DNA of 64,000 bases from WRAI01 sp031549605 (GTDB taxonomy: Bacteria > Bacillota > Clostridia > Oscillospirales > UBA929), in NCBI GenBank assembly GCA_031549605.1, contig JAVBPM010000002.1, forward strand, positions 34,345 through 98,344, written 5' to 3'. The position numbers and the translations under genes are program-made. Under the pieces are notes generated by a model. That model was not told where the DNA came from. It ran no database searches and saw only the letters and a list, made by a program, of their open reading frames with translations. The first letter of the stretch is position 1. Each line of letters opens with the position of its first letter. This document shows, piece after piece, positions 26,488-35,618 of this stretch.

Positions 26488-27489
26488 TCAGCTGACTTGA
26501 AAGGCGTCGTTGTTTTGTAGCCCGCTCGACAGGCTCAGGCTGCCGTCGTCGCGGATTAGCACCGCCTCGACGCCGTCCAGCGTCTCAACCAGCGCCATCC
26601 CCTGCCGCTCGCCCAGTAAAAAAACCGTTGTACTCAGCGCGTCGGCGTCCATGGAGACGTCAGCGACAATAGTCACCGCCTGCAACCCCGTCTGCGCCGG
26701 TTGGCCGGTTCGGATGTCAAGGATGTGGTGGTAGCGCACGCCCTCAATGGTCACGCCGCGCTCGTCGACACCGGCAGTTGACACCGCCCTGCCGCTGACC
26801 ATAAGCACGCCCTCCAGCTGCGCCTGCGCCGTGTAGGGCTTGGCCACGCCGATGCCAAAGGGCTGGCCGTCGGGCTTGGCGCCCACCGCGACAATGTTGC
26901 CACCCAAATTGACCAGCGCCGAGGTAATGCCCTGCTGTCGCAGCAGCGCCGCCAGCTGGTCGGCGATGTAACCCTTGGCAATACCGCCCAAATCGAGCCG
27001 CGCGCCGTCGGCCAATGTCACGGTGTTGCCGCTGACCTGCAGCGCTTCAATGCCGAGCTGCGTCATCGCCTGCGTCAGCTGCGCGTCGTCGGGCAGGGTA
27101 AAGGACGGGTCACTGAAATTCCAGAGCGCCGTCAGGCTGCCGCAGGTGACGTCAAAGAGCCCATCCGACAGCGACGCGTAGCGCTGCGCCTGCGATAGCA
27201 CGGCCACCGTCTCGTCCGACACGGCGACCGGCGCGCCATTGGCGCGGTTAATCTTGTCCACATCGCTGCCCGTCCACTGCGCGGACAGCAGCTGCTCGAG
27301 CTGCTCACACCGCTTGAAGGCGGCGGTAATGGCGGCGTCGGCGGCCGGCTTGCCGGTGCCGTAGACAGTGATGGTGCACACCGTGTCGAGGTGAAACTCG
27401 GTGCGCGTAATGCCGCCACCCGACGACCCACCGCACGCCGGTAAACAGCAACAGAGTGCCGCCAACAGCGCAATTGTGATCCATTTCAC
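26488..27489 (-). CDS. apbE: FAD:protein FMN transferase, lipoprotein
   Basis: This 333-residue protein has a lipoprotein signal (MKWITIALLAALCCCLPACGG, lipobox LPAC). ApbE motifs follow: FHLDTVCTITVYG, DGLFDVTCGSLTALWNF, LDLGGIAKGYIAD, LVNLGGNIVAVG, and the DADALSTTVFLLG metal/FAD segment. It covalently attaches FMN to Thr/Ser of extracytoplasmic flavoproteins such as Rnf or Nqr subunits; no such target gene is in this window. The GTG start has GGGGG 7 nt upstream. Confidence 0.92.
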   Translation of the reverse strand: MKWITIALLAALCCCLPACGGSSGGGITRTEFHLDTVCTITVYGTGKPAADAAITAAFKRCEQLEQLLSAQWTGSDVDKINRANGAPVAVSDETVAVLSQAQRYASLSDGLFDVTCGSLTALWNFSDPSFTLPDDAQLTQAMTQLGIEALQVSGNTVTLADGARLDLGGIAKGYIADQLAALLRQQGITSALVNLGGNIVAVGAKPDGQPFGIGVAKPYTAQAQLEGVLMVSGRAVSTAGVDERGVTIEGVRYHHILDIRTGQPAQTGLQAVTIVADVSMDADALSTTVFLLGERQGMALVETLDGVEAVLIRDDGSLSLSSGLQNNDAFQVS

Positions 27490-27539
27490 GGTTATACCCC
27501 CACTGCGCCGCCCTTTTTTTCAACAGGGAAAGCGTAAAT

Positions 27540-27568
27540 TTGACTTTCGCAAGCGGATACACTATAAT
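27540..27568 (+). promoter_or_regulatory. Sigma-A promoter of the GH18 lipoprotein
   Basis: TTGACT, a 17-nt spacer, and a perfect TATAAT, followed by AAAGGGGGG before the start codon. Confidence 0.8.
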
Positions 27569-27594
27569 TATACCCTACAGAAAGGGGGGTGTCT

Positions 27595-29130
27595 ATGCCG
27601 AGTTCGCGCCGCAGCGTTGTGTGCCTGTTGCTGAGCCTTATGCTGGTCTGTCTGTGCGGCTGCACCGAGACGCCCGTCGTTCAGGACACCGACAAATTGG
27701 GCGCCAACGACTTTGCCAAAGACGCCATTCAATGGCTGTACAACAACGGCATTATTTCACAGCCTGAGCTGCAGCAGTTTAACGCCGGTATGCCCATTAC
27801 GCCGTCCGACTTCAGCCAGTGGCTGCAACGTGCCGAGCTGTCGACCAGCACCTTCGGCACCGCCGGTTCCATGGTCACCTGCAAGGATTTTGCCGAGTAC
27901 GCCGTGTCGCTGCTCAACATGAGCAGCATTGCCTCACGTTACGGCGGCGTTGACGTCTGTCAGACCTTTAAGCTACTGCCCGAGGATATGAAGCTAACCT
28001 CTGACGCCGCCATGACGCGCGCGCAGGCCGCCTATTTTCTATGCAGTCTGAAGAGCGTACTGAAGAATAAAGCCGAGGGGCTGTACGCCTTTTACGCCAT
28101 TTCGTCCTACGACCAGCGCGACATGATTGAACAGCTGAGCGGCGTTAGCATGGGTTGGAGCCGCTTCGAGGTCACCGAGGACAGCGTCTACCTCAACACC
28201 AGCACCGACAACGACAACGAGTACAGCATGCCCAACAGCAGCGAAGAGATTATCGAGCTGGCCGAGAGTCACAACGTGCCGTACAACCTGATGATTGCCG
28301 TCGGTGTCGGCACGGTCAACGGCATGCAAAAGGCCGAGCATCTGCTCAACACACCATCGCTGCGCGACAAGGCCATGACCGAGCTGCTCGATGTGGCACA
28401 AAACGGCGCTAAAACCAAAAACGGTGGCCGCATCCATTTCAAGGGCATCACACTGGATTTGGAGTGCATGGCCGGCGCTGAGGTGCGCGAGGCCTACAAC
28501 GAGTTTGTCAAAGAGCTGCGAAACAAGCTGCCGGCCAACTACAACCTCATGATTTGCGTTCATCCGGCGCGCAGCAATGGGCGATCCTACTACAACGGCT
28601 ACGACTTCAAGGTGTTGGGCGACAACAGCGACGGGCTGATTGTCATGGCGCACGACTACTACACCAAGTCGCTGTCGGAGGAGGAACAGTTAATCGGCGC
28701 GGTCAACACGCCGCCGGCGCCCATTTACGAGCTCTACTACGCCATTAAATACGCCACCGACCCCACGACGGGCACTGACCCCAAGAAGGTATGGCTGGCG
28801 GTGTCCTTTGACAGTGTGCAGTGGCAGCTGGATGGCGGTCGCGTCAAAAACGCCACGCCCTACCACCCCACCTACGACGCCATTGCCGCGCGGCTGCCGT
28901 CGGCAACCGTCACACACGGCGACAGCGGCAACCCCAAAGCGGTGTGGGACGCTGACGGACTGAGCAACGTCATGTTCTACGAGGACACCTATTCGGTCAT
29001 GCAGAAGCAGGCGCTGGCCGACGCCTTTGACATTGCCGGACTGTCGCTGTGGCGGCTGGGCTGCGTGCCCGACTTCGGTGCCGACATTGAACTGGACGTC
29101 TGGCAGTCGCTGATTAACCGCAACAAGTAA
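27595..29130 (+). CDS. GH18-family lipoprotein, YaaH/SleL-like
   Basis: 511 residues from the ATG four nt after the G-rich ribosome site; a GTG at 27589 is too close to it. The signal ends in a lipobox (LVCLCGC). Residues about 35-150 are SLH-like helices (ANDFAKDAIQWLYNNGII, DAAMTRAQAAYFLCSL). From about residue 160 a GH18 barrel follows: GVSMGWSRFEV, and GITLDLECMAG, whose Asp-x-Glu is the catalytic DxE end of the GH18 motif, then GLSLWRLGCVP. Related proteins act on spore cortex or wall peptidoglycan, so a wall hydrolase role is likely. Confidence 0.8.
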   Translation: MPSSRRSVVCLLLSLMLVCLCGCTETPVVQDTDKLGANDFAKDAIQWLYNNGIISQPELQQFNAGMPITPSDFSQWLQRAELSTSTFGTAGSMVTCKDFAEYAVSLLNMSSIASRYGGVDVCQTFKLLPEDMKLTSDAAMTRAQAAYFLCSLKSVLKNKAEGLYAFYAISSYDQRDMIEQLSGVSMGWSRFEVTEDSVYLNTSTDNDNEYSMPNSSEEIIELAESHNVPYNLMIAVGVGTVNGMQKAEHLLNTPSLRDKAMTELLDVAQNGAKTKNGGRIHFKGITLDLECMAGAEVREAYNEFVKELRNKLPANYNLMICVHPARSNGRSYYNGYDFKVLGDNSDGLIVMAHDYYTKSLSEEEQLIGAVNTPPAPIYELYYAIKYATDPTTGTDPKKVWLAVSFDSVQWQLDGGRVKNATPYHPTYDAIAARLPSATVTHGDSGNPKAVWDADGLSNVMFYEDTYSVMQKQALADAFDIAGLSLWRLGCVPDFGADIELDVWQSLINRNK

Positions 29131-29190
29131 CTTACATATTAAAACGGCAGCCAACGGATGTTGGCTGCCGTTTTAATATGTAAGTTACTT
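29125..29190. terminator. Perfect 31-bp inverted repeat, bidirectional terminator
   Basis: Arms 29125-29155 and 29160-29190 are perfectly complementary over 31 bp with a 4-nt loop (GGAT). The core GGCAGCCAAC/GTTGGCTGCC is flanked by AAAA/TTTT, so it terminates in both directions. It starts inside the last two codons of the GH18 gene and ends 2 nt before the stop of the converging ABC gene. Confidence 0.9.
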
Positions 29191-29192
29191 GA

Positions 29193-31463
29193 TTACGCGC
29201 TCTCGGCTTCGGTAAACTGGCTGTTGTACAACTCGGCGTAGAAGCCCTGCTGTGCCATCAGCGCGTCGTGCGTGCCCTGCTCGATAATATTGCCGTCGCG
29301 CATGACCAAAATCAGGTCGGCGTTGCGGATGGTCGACAAGCGGTGAGCGATGATGAAGCTGGTTCGGTTTTGCATCAGTTTGTCCATCGCCTTTTGAATA
29401 AGCACCTCGGTGCGCGTGTCGACGCTGCTGGTCGCCTCGTCGAGAATCAAAATCTTGGGGTCGGACAGGAATGCACGGGCGATGGTCAGCAACTGTCGCT
29501 GGCCCTGCGAAATGTTGGCAGCGTCGTCGGTAATCATGGTGTTGTAGCCGTCAGACAGCGTGCGGATAAAGTGGTCGGCGTGTGCCATGTCGGCGGCATG
29601 CTCAACCTCTTGCAGCGTGGCTTCACCGCGTTTGCCGTAGGCGATGTTCTCCTCAATCGTGCCCGAGAACAGCCACGTGTCTTGCAGCACCATACCAAAC
29701 TGATTGCGCAGTTCGTCGCGCGGCACGTCGGTGATGTCGGTGCCGTCGACGGTAATGCGGCCGCCATTGAGCTCGTAGAAGCGCATCAGCAGGTTGACGA
29801 TGGTTGTCTTGCCGGCGCCCGTCGGGCCGACAATGGCCACGCGCTGACCCGGCTGAACGGTGAGTGTGATGTCCTCAATCAGCGGCTTGTCGGGCGTGTA
29901 GCGGAAGTTGACATGCTCGAAGGCAACGCGGCCCTGAAGCGGTTCGGCCAGTGTAACGCCCTTGTCGCTGTCGGGCAGCTGCTCCTCGGCGTCCAGCAGC
30001 TCAAAGACGCGCTCGGCGGAGGCGGCCGTTGACTGCAGCACGTTCATAATCGACGCCGTCTGGCCAATGGGCTGCACGAACTGACGGCTGTACTGCATCA
30101 TGGCTGTGACACTGCCCATTTTGATGTTGCCGCTGACAACCTGTAGGCCGCCGTAGACGCAGATGATGATAAAATTAAGGTTGTTGACAAAGTTCATCAG
30201 CGGCATGACGACGCCCGACACAAACTGCGCCTTGAATGACGAGCTGGTCAGCTTTTCGTTTTCGGCCTGGAAGGTTTCAATGCTCTCCTTCTCATGGCCA
30301 AAGACGCGCACGACGTTGTGGCCGCTGTACATCTCCTCGATGTGGCTGTTGAGCGTGCCGGTGGTTGCCCACTGCTCGCTAAAGTATTTCTGCGAACGCT
30401 TCATGATAATGCCGACCAGCGTAAAGACCAGCGGCAGCACCACCAGGCAGATTAGGGTCATGGGAATGCTGATGGTCAGCATCATGATCAGCACGCCGAT
30501 TACCGTCAGCACCGAGGTGATCATCTGCACCAAATTCTGCTGCAGCGTGGCGCTAATATTGTCGACGTCGTTGGTGACCCGGCTGAGCAACTCACCGCGC
30601 GTCTGACCGTCGTAGTAAGACAGCGGCAGGCGCGCCAGCTTGCCGTCGACCTGCTTGCGCAGCGTGTAGATGACGCCGCGGCTGATGTCGGCCATGACAT
30701 ACTGCTGAATCCAGCCGAAGATGGCGGATATCAGGTAGAGCCCCAGCATAAACAGCAGCACATTGCCCAGCTTGGGAAAGTCAATCGGCTTTTTGAACAG
30801 GGCAACAAAGTCAAAGTTGTCGGGCAGCTTGAGTTCGCCCGACTGGACGTCCTGCATCACCGCGCCCACCAGTTGCTCGTTGAGCTTGAGCTGGCCCAGA
30901 TTGATTTTGCCATCCTCCACGGCGTAGCCAATTTGATACTTGTCAATCAGCGGTTGGGTCAGGCCCAGCGCGCTGTAATTGACCGTGCCCAGCCCCAGGT
31001 TGGCCAGATTGACCTTGGACAAATCAATTTGTTGCATCAGTGCGCCCATGGCCTGCTGCTGGTCGGCCGACTGTTCGGTTGTCTCGGCGTCGCCGGACAG
31101 CGTGCCGCTCAGGTCGGCAATCTCGATCTTACCCTCGTCGTTGACGGGCAGCTCCAACTGCTTGGCGGTGTCGACGGTCATACCCAGATCGGTCACAGCA
31201 ATGGCCGAAGGCGGGAAAATAGCGTCGCTGATGACATTGATGCCTTTTTCCAGCACCTTGGGGCCCCACAGGTTAAAGGTAACGCTGGCAACGGCTGCCA
31301 CCAGCATGATGATGAGCTTGGTGCGCTGTGGGCGCATATAGCGCAGCAGGCGGCGCATGGAGCCCTTGAAATTGCTTGCCTTCTCTCCGCTGCCCATCAT
31401 GCCGCCCATCGGGCCGCCGCCGTGACGGCGCTGGGGTCGGTCGTGTTTCTTTGAATTGCTCAT
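29193..31463 (-). CDS. ABC exporter half-transporter with large extracellular insert (subunit B)
   Basis: 756 residues, about 150 longer than a standard half-transporter. After a Gly/Met/basic N-terminus, membrane helix 1 (residues 49-68) is separated from the rest by a roughly 160-residue hydrophilic insert (about 80-235) rich in short helices. The nucleotide-binding domain has Walker A GPTGAGKTTIV, signature NISQGQRQLL, and Walker B ILILDEATSSVD with the catalytic Glu present. It overlaps its partner by ATGA, so a heterodimeric exporter of the LmrCD/TM287-288 type is likely, probably for drugs or peptides. Confidence 0.85.
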   Translation of the reverse strand: MSNSKKHDRPQRRHGGGPMGGMMGSGEKASNFKGSMRRLLRYMRPQRTKLIIMLVAAVASVTFNLWGPKVLEKGINVISDAIFPPSAIAVTDLGMTVDTAKQLELPVNDEGKIEIADLSGTLSGDAETTEQSADQQQAMGALMQQIDLSKVNLANLGLGTVNYSALGLTQPLIDKYQIGYAVEDGKINLGQLKLNEQLVGAVMQDVQSGELKLPDNFDFVALFKKPIDFPKLGNVLLFMLGLYLISAIFGWIQQYVMADISRGVIYTLRKQVDGKLARLPLSYYDGQTRGELLSRVTNDVDNISATLQQNLVQMITSVLTVIGVLIMMLTISIPMTLICLVVLPLVFTLVGIIMKRSQKYFSEQWATTGTLNSHIEEMYSGHNVVRVFGHEKESIETFQAENEKLTSSSFKAQFVSGVVMPLMNFVNNLNFIIICVYGGLQVVSGNIKMGSVTAMMQYSRQFVQPIGQTASIMNVLQSTAASAERVFELLDAEEQLPDSDKGVTLAEPLQGRVAFEHVNFRYTPDKPLIEDITLTVQPGQRVAIVGPTGAGKTTIVNLLMRFYELNGGRITVDGTDITDVPRDELRNQFGMVLQDTWLFSGTIEENIAYGKRGEATLQEVEHAADMAHADHFIRTLSDGYNTMITDDAANISQGQRQLLTIARAFLSDPKILILDEATSSVDTRTEVLIQKAMDKLMQNRTSFIIAHRLSTIRNADLILVMRDGNIIEQGTHDALMAQQGFYAELYNSQFTEAESA

Positions 31464-33187
31464 GACGCCGCCTCCTCTTCATTCAATTGGCTGAGGGCAA
31501 TCTCGCGGTAGACCGCACAATCGGTCATCAGCTGGTCGTGGGTGCCGTAGCCGACGGCGCGGCCGTCCTCCAGCACCATAATGGCGTCGGCGTGACGGAT
31601 GGTGGATACGCGCTGGGCGACAATCAGCTGTATGGCATCGGTCAAACGCGGCTTGAGCGCGGCGCGCAGCAGCGAGTCGGTCTTGAAGTCAAGCGCCGAG
31701 AAGCTGTCGTCGAAGATATAGACGTTGGTGTTGGCCACCAGCGCGCGGGCTATGGCTAGGCGTTGGCGCTGGCCGCCGCTGACGTTGGTGCCGCCCTGCG
31801 AAATTTCGGCCTCCAGACCATTTTCCATCGACTCGACAAACTCCTTGGCCTGCGCCACCTCCAGCGCTTGCCACAGCTGCTCGTCGGTGGCGTTTGGATT
31901 GCCGTAGCGCAGATTGGACGCCACCGTGCCGGAGAACAGATACGCCTTTTGCGGAATAAAGCCGATGCAACGGCGCAGCGTGTCGAGTGTCAGGTCGCGG
32001 ATGTCGACGCCACCCAGCTTGATGTGGCCGCCGGTGACGTCAAAGAAGCGCGGCAGCAGGTTAATCAGCGTCGACTTACCCGAGCCGGTGCTGCCGATAA
32101 AGGCGATGGTGTCGCCCGGCTTGGCTTCAAAGCTGATGGTGTGCAGCACGTCGGATTCGGCGTTGGGATACCGGAAGCTGACATTGTCGAAGCTGACGGT
32201 AACCGGACCCTCGGGCAGTGCCACGGCGTTGGTCGGGTCAATAATCGACGGCTCGACGTCGAGCACCTCGCGGATGCGCTTGGCCGACGCAAAGGCGCGC
32301 GGCAGCATGATGAACATCATAGTCGCCATCATGACGGCGATGAGGATTTGCATGGTGTAGGTGATAAAGGCCTGCAGATGGCCAAAGGGCATACCCACCT
32401 CGATGCGGTGTCCGCCGAACCAGATGATTAAAATGGCGGCTCCGTTGAACAAAATGGTCATAATGGGGAAAATCACAGCCATGACGCGGCCGATTTTCAA
32501 GCCGACATCGGCGTGGTCGGCGTTGGCCTTGTCAAAGCGCTCGGCCTCGTAGTCGACGCGGATAAAGGCGCGAATGACGCGCACGCCCGACAGTTTTTCA
32601 CGCATGACCTGGTTGACACGATCCAGCTTCTTCTGAAACACACTGAACAGCGGCATGGCCTTGAGCATGACAATCAGCAGCGTCAGCAGCATCAGCGGCA
32701 CGATAATCGCCAGCGTGACGGTCAGCTCCATGTCCTGCTGCATGGCCATAATCACGCCGCCGACCATCATGACCGGCGCGCTGAGCAGCATGCGGAAGGT
32801 CATCATAACGCCCATCTGCACCTGCTGCACGTCGTTGGTCGTGCGCGTGATGAGACTCGGCGTGCCGAAGATGTCTAAATCCTGCTGACTGAAGCTCTCG
32901 ACTTTTTCAAACACTGCGCTGCGCAGCCGCGCGCCAAAGCCCATCGACAGCTTGGAGGACAGGTAGGCGGCGGCCACCGAGCAGAGCACCACACCCAGCG
33001 CAACGGCCAGCATGATGGCGCCGTGGCGCCAGATGTAGTCGGTGTTGCGCGCCATAATGCCCTTGTCGACGATGTCGGAGTTTAAGGTCGGCAGCATGAG
33101 GTCGGCAAGGCTTTGCAGCACGACAAACACCAAACAGCCAATCATTTCCCACTTAAAGGGTTTGAGATACGGTAGTACTTTCTTCAT
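31460..33187 (-). CDS. ABC exporter half-transporter with degenerate ATPase site (subunit A)
   Basis: 575 residues with six membrane helices (residues 15-300) and one nucleotide-binding domain: Walker A GSTGSGKSTLI, signature VSGGQRQRL. Walker B is VYIFDDSFSALD, with Asp in place of the catalytic Glu. This is the typical asymmetric site of heterodimeric exporters, paired with the intact Walker B of the next gene. It follows the MarR gene by 6 nt. The MarR protein probably controls it. Confidence 0.88.
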   Translation of the reverse strand: MKKVLPYLKPFKWEMIGCLVFVVLQSLADLMLPTLNSDIVDKGIMARNTDYIWRHGAIMLAVALGVVLCSVAAAYLSSKLSMGFGARLRSAVFEKVESFSQQDLDIFGTPSLITRTTNDVQQVQMGVMMTFRMLLSAPVMMVGGVIMAMQQDMELTVTLAIIVPLMLLTLLIVMLKAMPLFSVFQKKLDRVNQVMREKLSGVRVIRAFIRVDYEAERFDKANADHADVGLKIGRVMAVIFPIMTILFNGAAILIIWFGGHRIEVGMPFGHLQAFITYTMQILIAVMMATMMFIMLPRAFASAKRIREVLDVEPSIIDPTNAVALPEGPVTVSFDNVSFRYPNAESDVLHTISFEAKPGDTIAFIGSTGSGKSTLINLLPRFFDVTGGHIKLGGVDIRDLTLDTLRRCIGFIPQKAYLFSGTVASNLRYGNPNATDEQLWQALEVAQAKEFVESMENGLEAEISQGGTNVSGGQRQRLAIARALVANTNVYIFDDSFSALDFKTDSLLRAALKPRLTDAIQLIVAQRVSTIRHADAIMVLEDGRAVGYGTHDQLMTDCAVYREIALSQLNEEEAAS

Positions 33188-33193
33188 ACGCGT

Positions 33194-33703
33194 TTACGCT
33201 CCTTGTGTTGGGTTGGTGTCGCGGCACTGCTCCAGCGCCGCGTCCATGCTCTGTTCTAAATCCTGCAGTAGCGACAGCAGCTGCTGGCTCTTGGGCTCGC
33301 CAAACAGCTGAAATGTCAGCGTGAGATAGCGCTCAATGGCCTTGTGCCGCTCGTCAAGCGCGCGCTGCCCCTCATCGGTCAGCGATAGCCGCACGTTGCG
33401 GTTGTCCTGCTCGTCGCGGATGCGCTCAATCCAATGCTGCGCCTCAATGCGCTTGAGCATCGGTGACAGCGTCGCGGGCTGTATGTGCAGCTGCTCGGCC
33501 AGCTGCCGCTGGGTCAGACCCGGCTGGCGACCGATAAAATACAGACACCGTCCCTGCCCGTGGAAGCTGCCCTCGCGTCCACCGTTAAGCAGTGCCATGT
33601 GCCGGTGCTGCTGCCGCATCAAGCCGCCGATATGGGTATAGAGTTCCCGCACGACCGGTACATCAAACGGCGGCCCCGCGCGCTCTTCGTGGGTGTGAAA
33701 CAC
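33194..33703 (-). CDS. MarR-family transcriptional regulator
   Basis: 169 residues from the GTG at 33703, which follows TCAGGAGGGAGACAC; an upstream ATG at 33745 lies before this ribosome site and inside the operator. The winged helix is clear: GLTQRQLAEQLHIQPATLSPMLKRIEAQHWIERIRDEQDNRNVRLSLTDEG, preceded by a ligand/dimer region. It lies immediately upstream of the ABC exporter and next to a perfect inverted repeat, so it is probably an autoregulated repressor that responds to an exported compound. Confidence 0.88.
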   Translation of the reverse strand: MFHTHEERAGPPFDVPVVRELYTHIGGLMRQQHRHMALLNGGREGSFHGQGRCLYFIGRQPGLTQRQLAEQLHIQPATLSPMLKRIEAQHWIERIRDEQDNRNVRLSLTDEGQRALDERHKAIERYLTLTFQLFGEPKSQQLLSLLQDLEQSMDAALEQCRDTNPTQGA

Positions 33704-33724
33704 GTGTCTCCCTCCTGACGTAAA

Positions 33725-33790
33725 AACAGTTAGCCCCCTAATCATTTAAGAAGCTAACTGTTAGTATACTACGTTTCGCGCATTTTACAA
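33725..33790 (-). promoter_or_regulatory. Promoter and operator of the MarR-ABC operon
   Basis: On the minus strand TTGTAA, a 16-nt spacer, and TATACT (33763-33790). Just downstream of the -10 box is a perfect 10-bp inverted repeat AACAGTTAGC...GCTAACTGTT (33725-33734 and 33753-33762) spaced by 18 nt, where a bound repressor would block transcription. Confidence 0.7.
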
Positions 33791-33825
33791 GAGGGCATTT
33801 GTGAACATTGTGTAAATTGGCACGG

Positions 33826-34689
33826 TTATTTTTGGGCAGTTTCCATAAACCCCTTGGCCACCTTGAGCTGCCCGTCGGCGACAAGCCCGACCATCAGAAA
33901 CGTACTGTCCAACGCATAGACGCGCACGCGGCCATCGGGTGTGGCGGGCACGGGAACAGCAGCGCCGTTGCGCAGTTTCTGCACGGCACGGTCGTCGACG
34001 GTCAGCGGCGGCAGATGGCCGTATACGCTGTCGGTCGGCAACAGCGGCGGCTTTTCGGCTTGCTGCCACTGCTCCAGCGTGTGCGCCTGCTGAAGCGTAT
34101 AGCCGCAGGCCGCCGTGCGGCGCAGCGCCGCCAACGTGGCGTAGCAGCCTAACGCCTCGCCGATGTCGTGGCAGAGCGTGCGCACATAGGTGCCGCCTGA
34201 ACAGGCGACGTCAAGCACTGCCTCGTCGGCTGAAAAGTCAAGTAGCTGCAAGCGCTCGATGACGATGTCGCGCGCCGGGCGCTCGATGTCTTTGCCTGCG
34301 CGCGCCGCCTTGTACAGCCGCTGTCCGTTGATTTTGACAGCCGAATACATGGGCGGTATCTGCTTAAGCGCACCGGTAAAGCGAGGCAGCAAATCAAGCA
34401 ACTGTTGCCGTGTCGGGCGCAAGTCGCTGGTGGCCAGTGTCGTGCCGGTGATGTCTTGTGTGTCGGTTTGCAGGCCAAACCGCACGGTGGCCGTGTAGGC
34501 CTTGCCGTCGGGCAGGTCCTCCAGCGCGCGCGTCGCCTTTCCGACCAATAACGGCAGCACGCCGGTGGCCATAGGGTCGAGTGTGCCGGCGTGACCTATG
34601 GCTCGCGTGCCTAGAATGCCGCGCATCTTGGCCACGACGTCGTGGCTGGTCCAGCCCTGCGGCTTATCAACGACGGCTATACCTTGCAT
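33826..34689 (-). CDS. truB: tRNA pseudouridine-55 synthase
   Basis: 287 residues from the ATG at 34689; the frame extends upstream into nrnA, but TruB family members start here (MQGIAVVDKPQGWTSHDVV). The catalytic Asp38 is in GHAGTLDPMATGVL. RFGLQTDTQDITG, PPMYSAVKINGQRLYKAARAG and CSGGTYVRTLCHDIGE are typical. It makes pseudouridine 55 in the T-arm. It is the last gene of the nusA-infB operon and overlaps nrnA by 13 nt. Confidence 0.93.
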   Translation of the reverse strand: MQGIAVVDKPQGWTSHDVVAKMRGILGTRAIGHAGTLDPMATGVLPLLVGKATRALEDLPDGKAYTATVRFGLQTDTQDITGTTLATSDLRPTRQQLLDLLPRFTGALKQIPPMYSAVKINGQRLYKAARAGKDIERPARDIVIERLQLLDFSADEAVLDVACSGGTYVRTLCHDIGEALGCYATLAALRRTAACGYTLQQAHTLEQWQQAEKPPLLPTDSVYGHLPPLTVDDRAVQKLRNGAAVPVPATPDGRVRVYALDSTFLMVGLVADGQLKVAKGFMETAQK

Positions 34690-35618
34690 GACGGGTACAG
34701 TGTGCCGACGGCGTCGAGCAGCAAGAGCCGCGCCGCGGTCAAATCGGTCTCTATTGTACAGCCAGCCGCCTGACGATGACCGCCGCCACCGAACAGCGCG
34801 CAAATGGCCGACGCGTCGCAGTCGGGCAGCGTCCGCACCGACACCTTGACCACGCCTTGTTTTTCTTTTAGGAATATCCCGATGTGAACGCCCTCGACAA
34901 TGCGCGTCAGTGCCGACAGCGCGTCGGTGTCGGCCTCGGCGGCTCCGGCGGCGTCCATCATGGCCTGCGTCAGCGTCATGACGGCGACCTTGCCGTCGGC
35001 CAGCAGCTCCATGCCTGACAGCACGGCCTGCTCAAGGGCGATGCGGACGGGTGACTTCTGCTCGAAGAAAAGGTGGTTGACTCGCGCGGCGTCAAAGCAT
35101 GTCTCCATCAGTGCCGCCGCCACCTGGTGGGTGTGCGGCGTGGTGTTGCCAAACTTAAAGCAGCCGGTGTCGGTCGACACGGCGATATACAGCGGCTCGG
35201 CCAGCGCGGGCGTCAGCGCCACACCCAGCGGCGCCAGCAGTTCATAGATAATCTCACCGCACGAGGCGCGTTCCAGCACACAGGTGTGCTCGGCATAGGG
35301 CTTGTGCGACACGTGGTGGTCAATGGCCAGCTGCACCTGTGACGGCGCGCCGTCGGCCAGCCGCTCACCAGCGGCGGTGTCGACGGACACGACGAACTCG
35401 GGCGCAAAGTCGGTCTTCGCCAGCAGCGGCATCACATAGGGCTGCAGCTCGCGGCTAAGGTCATTGACCGGGGCGACAAACGCCGTTTTGCCCAGCGCGC
35501 GCAGCGCCAAACAGAGCGCCACCGCGCTGCCGGCGCAGTCGCCGTCGGGGCTGACGTGCATACACACCAGCAGGTTGTCGGCCGCTGTCAGACGAGCCGC
35601 CACCTCATTCAGCGTCAT
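34677..35618 (-). CDS. nrnA: DHH-family nanoRNase / pAp phosphatase
   Basis: 313 residues with the DHH phosphoesterase motifs: HVSPDGDCAGSAVAL, FVVSVDTAA, the signature AIDHHVSH, and DHHA1-domain GGGGHRQAAG near the C-terminus. NrnA degrades short oligoribonucleotides and dephosphorylates 3'-phosphoadenosine 5'-phosphate. Its place between rbfA and truB is the common Firmicutes order. It overlaps rbfA by 14 nt. Confidence 0.9.
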   Translation of the reverse strand: MTLNEVAARLTAADNLLVCMHVSPDGDCAGSAVALCLALRALGKTAFVAPVNDLSRELQPYVMPLLAKTDFAPEFVVSVDTAAGERLADGAPSQVQLAIDHHVSHKPYAEHTCVLERASCGEIIYELLAPLGVALTPALAEPLYIAVSTDTGCFKFGNTTPHTHQVAAALMETCFDAARVNHLFFEQKSPVRIALEQAVLSGMELLADGKVAVMTLTQAMMDAAGAAEADTDALSALTRIVEGVHIGIFLKEKQGVVKVSVRTLPDCDASAICALFGGGGHRQAAGCTIETDLTAARLLLLDAVGTLYPSCKV

